DNA from: JBFWML01 sp050251635
Lineage (GTDB): Bacteria > Campylobacterota > Campylobacteria > Campylobacterales > SZUA-545
Assembly (NCBI GenBank): GCA_050251635.1
Contig: JBFWML010000017.1
Span: forward strand, 1 to 40,974
Direction of reading: 5' to 3'
DNA: 40,974 bases
This document shows, in pieces, positions 40,800 to 40,974 of the stretch. The notes beneath the pieces were generated by a model. It searched no databases. It saw only the letters and a list, made by a program, of their open reading frames with translations, and was not told where the DNA came from. How positions within the stretch are numbered: position 1 is the stretch's first letter; each line of letters opens with the position of its first letter. Position numbers and translations under genes: made by a program.

Positions 40800-40815
40800 G
40801 TATGGCAAGCATTAG
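40786..40815 (+). pseudogene. Relic start of a MazF-type toxin gene
   Basis: An ATG lies 14 bases before the end of the HicB-like gene, exactly where the toxin starts in the intact module at 39282. The nine codons MMVCKYGKH end at a TAG (40813-40815). The first eight codons match the start of the intact toxin at 15 of 24 bases and share M, V and G. Sequence further on shows no toxin similarity before the IS at 40850. This reading relies on position more than on similarity. Confidence 0.45.
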
Positions 40816-40849
40816 AAATTCATCCTGATACTGTTTTACCCGAGGGATT

Positions 40850-40873
40850 GGGACCCTTCAACATTCTGTGTCA
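40850..40873 (+). repeat. IS terminal inverted repeat (3' end of element)
   Basis: Begins GGGACCCTTCAACATTC and ends CTGTGTCA; 21 of 24 positions match the repeat at 101-124 read on the other strand. Confidence 0.85.
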
Positions 40874-40898
40874 CCACCCGACAGGTGCATGAATTCTA

Positions 40899-40974
40899 TC
40901 ACAGCCCCAATGCCTCATCCAGCCTGCCCTCAAAAAAGATAGCCAGCTGAGAGAGGGTGAGGGCCCAGTTTCGC
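40899..40974 (-). CDS. IS256-family transposase, C-terminal fragment
   Basis: The last 24 codons of a transposase, ending at a TGA read from 40901-40899. The peptide RNWALTLSQLAIFFEGRLD followed by EALGL is the typical IS256-family ending. The stop lies 25 bases inside the terminal repeat. The catalytic region is outside the window. Confidence 0.88.
   Translation of the reverse strand, partial: RNWALTLSQLAIFFEGRLDEALGL

Larger units (their letters stand above)
40850..40974 (-). mobile_element. IS256-family element, 3' end only (right window edge)
   Basis: The element begins at the terminal repeat at 40850 and runs out of the window. It carries the end of a transposase gene on the minus strand, the same orientation as the left copy. 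Since the left edge shows the 5' end and this edge the 3' end, the 40.7 kb between them is bounded by related copies in direct orientation. Confidence 0.88.

Noticed and set aside
1..40974. CRISPR array, tRNA or rRNA genes
   Set aside because: No regularly spaced repeats, cloverleaf sequences or rRNA-like segments were seen on either strand.

Overview
The window is about 41 kb of gene-dense, GC-rich bacterial chromosome (roughly 60% G+C by eye). It most likely comes from a Campylobacterota (former Epsilonproteobacteria) of the high-GC kind, such as a Nitratifractor- or Hydrogenimonas-like chemolithotroph. The strongest evidence is the run rppH-lysC-hobA-holB-folP: HobA, the DnaA-binding initiation factor, is restricted to this phylum and has these neighbours in Helicobacter. 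The AHQWRQPL phosphoacceptor box of the histidine kinases and a NavAb-like sodium channel (filter TLESWSM) agree. I cannot name genus or species. I see no rRNA, tRNA or CRISPR array, and no stretch over 300 bases lacks a gene.

Layout. (1) 1-124 is the 5' end of an IS256-family element. It is followed by an AT-rich gene cut by the IS (125-618) and an ABC ATPase that lacks its N-terminus. (2) 0.65-18 kb is mostly housekeeping: priA, a GAF/SpoIIE-type phosphatase, a membrane protein, trpG/pabA, murI, a DUF2892 protein, the perR-ligA-mscS operon, a diguanylate cyclase, folP-holB-hobA-lysC-rppH and hemW. (3) 18-32 kb is rich in signalling. Three histidine-kinase systems are each tied to a transporter-type solute-binding protein but not to a transporter: PhnD-like protein plus kinase, an NMT1-SBP3-PAS-kinase fusion, and SBP lipoprotein plus kinase plus receiver. 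Among them lie a voltage-gated Na+ channel, a flippase-like protein, an EamA exporter, purN with an orphan higA, and a stand-alone Hpt protein. (4) 32-39 kb holds two small exported proteins, plsC and phnA/yjdM. It also holds an operon of a YyaL-type thioredoxin-domain protein and a 2-oxoacid:ferredoxin oxidoreductase. The gamma-alpha chain of that enzyme is fused to a cytochrome b5-like domain and a DUF2231 membrane domain. (5) 39-40.85 kb is a toxin-antitoxin cluster: a MazF-type module, MntA-HepT, and a HicB-like antitoxin whose C-terminus copies that of the MazF partner. (6) 40,850 to the end is the 3' end of an IS256-family element, so the window is bounded by two copies of closely related elements in the same orientation.

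The most unusual items are the membrane-anchored b5/DUF2231/OFOR fusion, the three binding-protein/kinase systems, the chimeric antitoxin with a decayed toxin start, and a strong excess of the octamer GCGATCGC.
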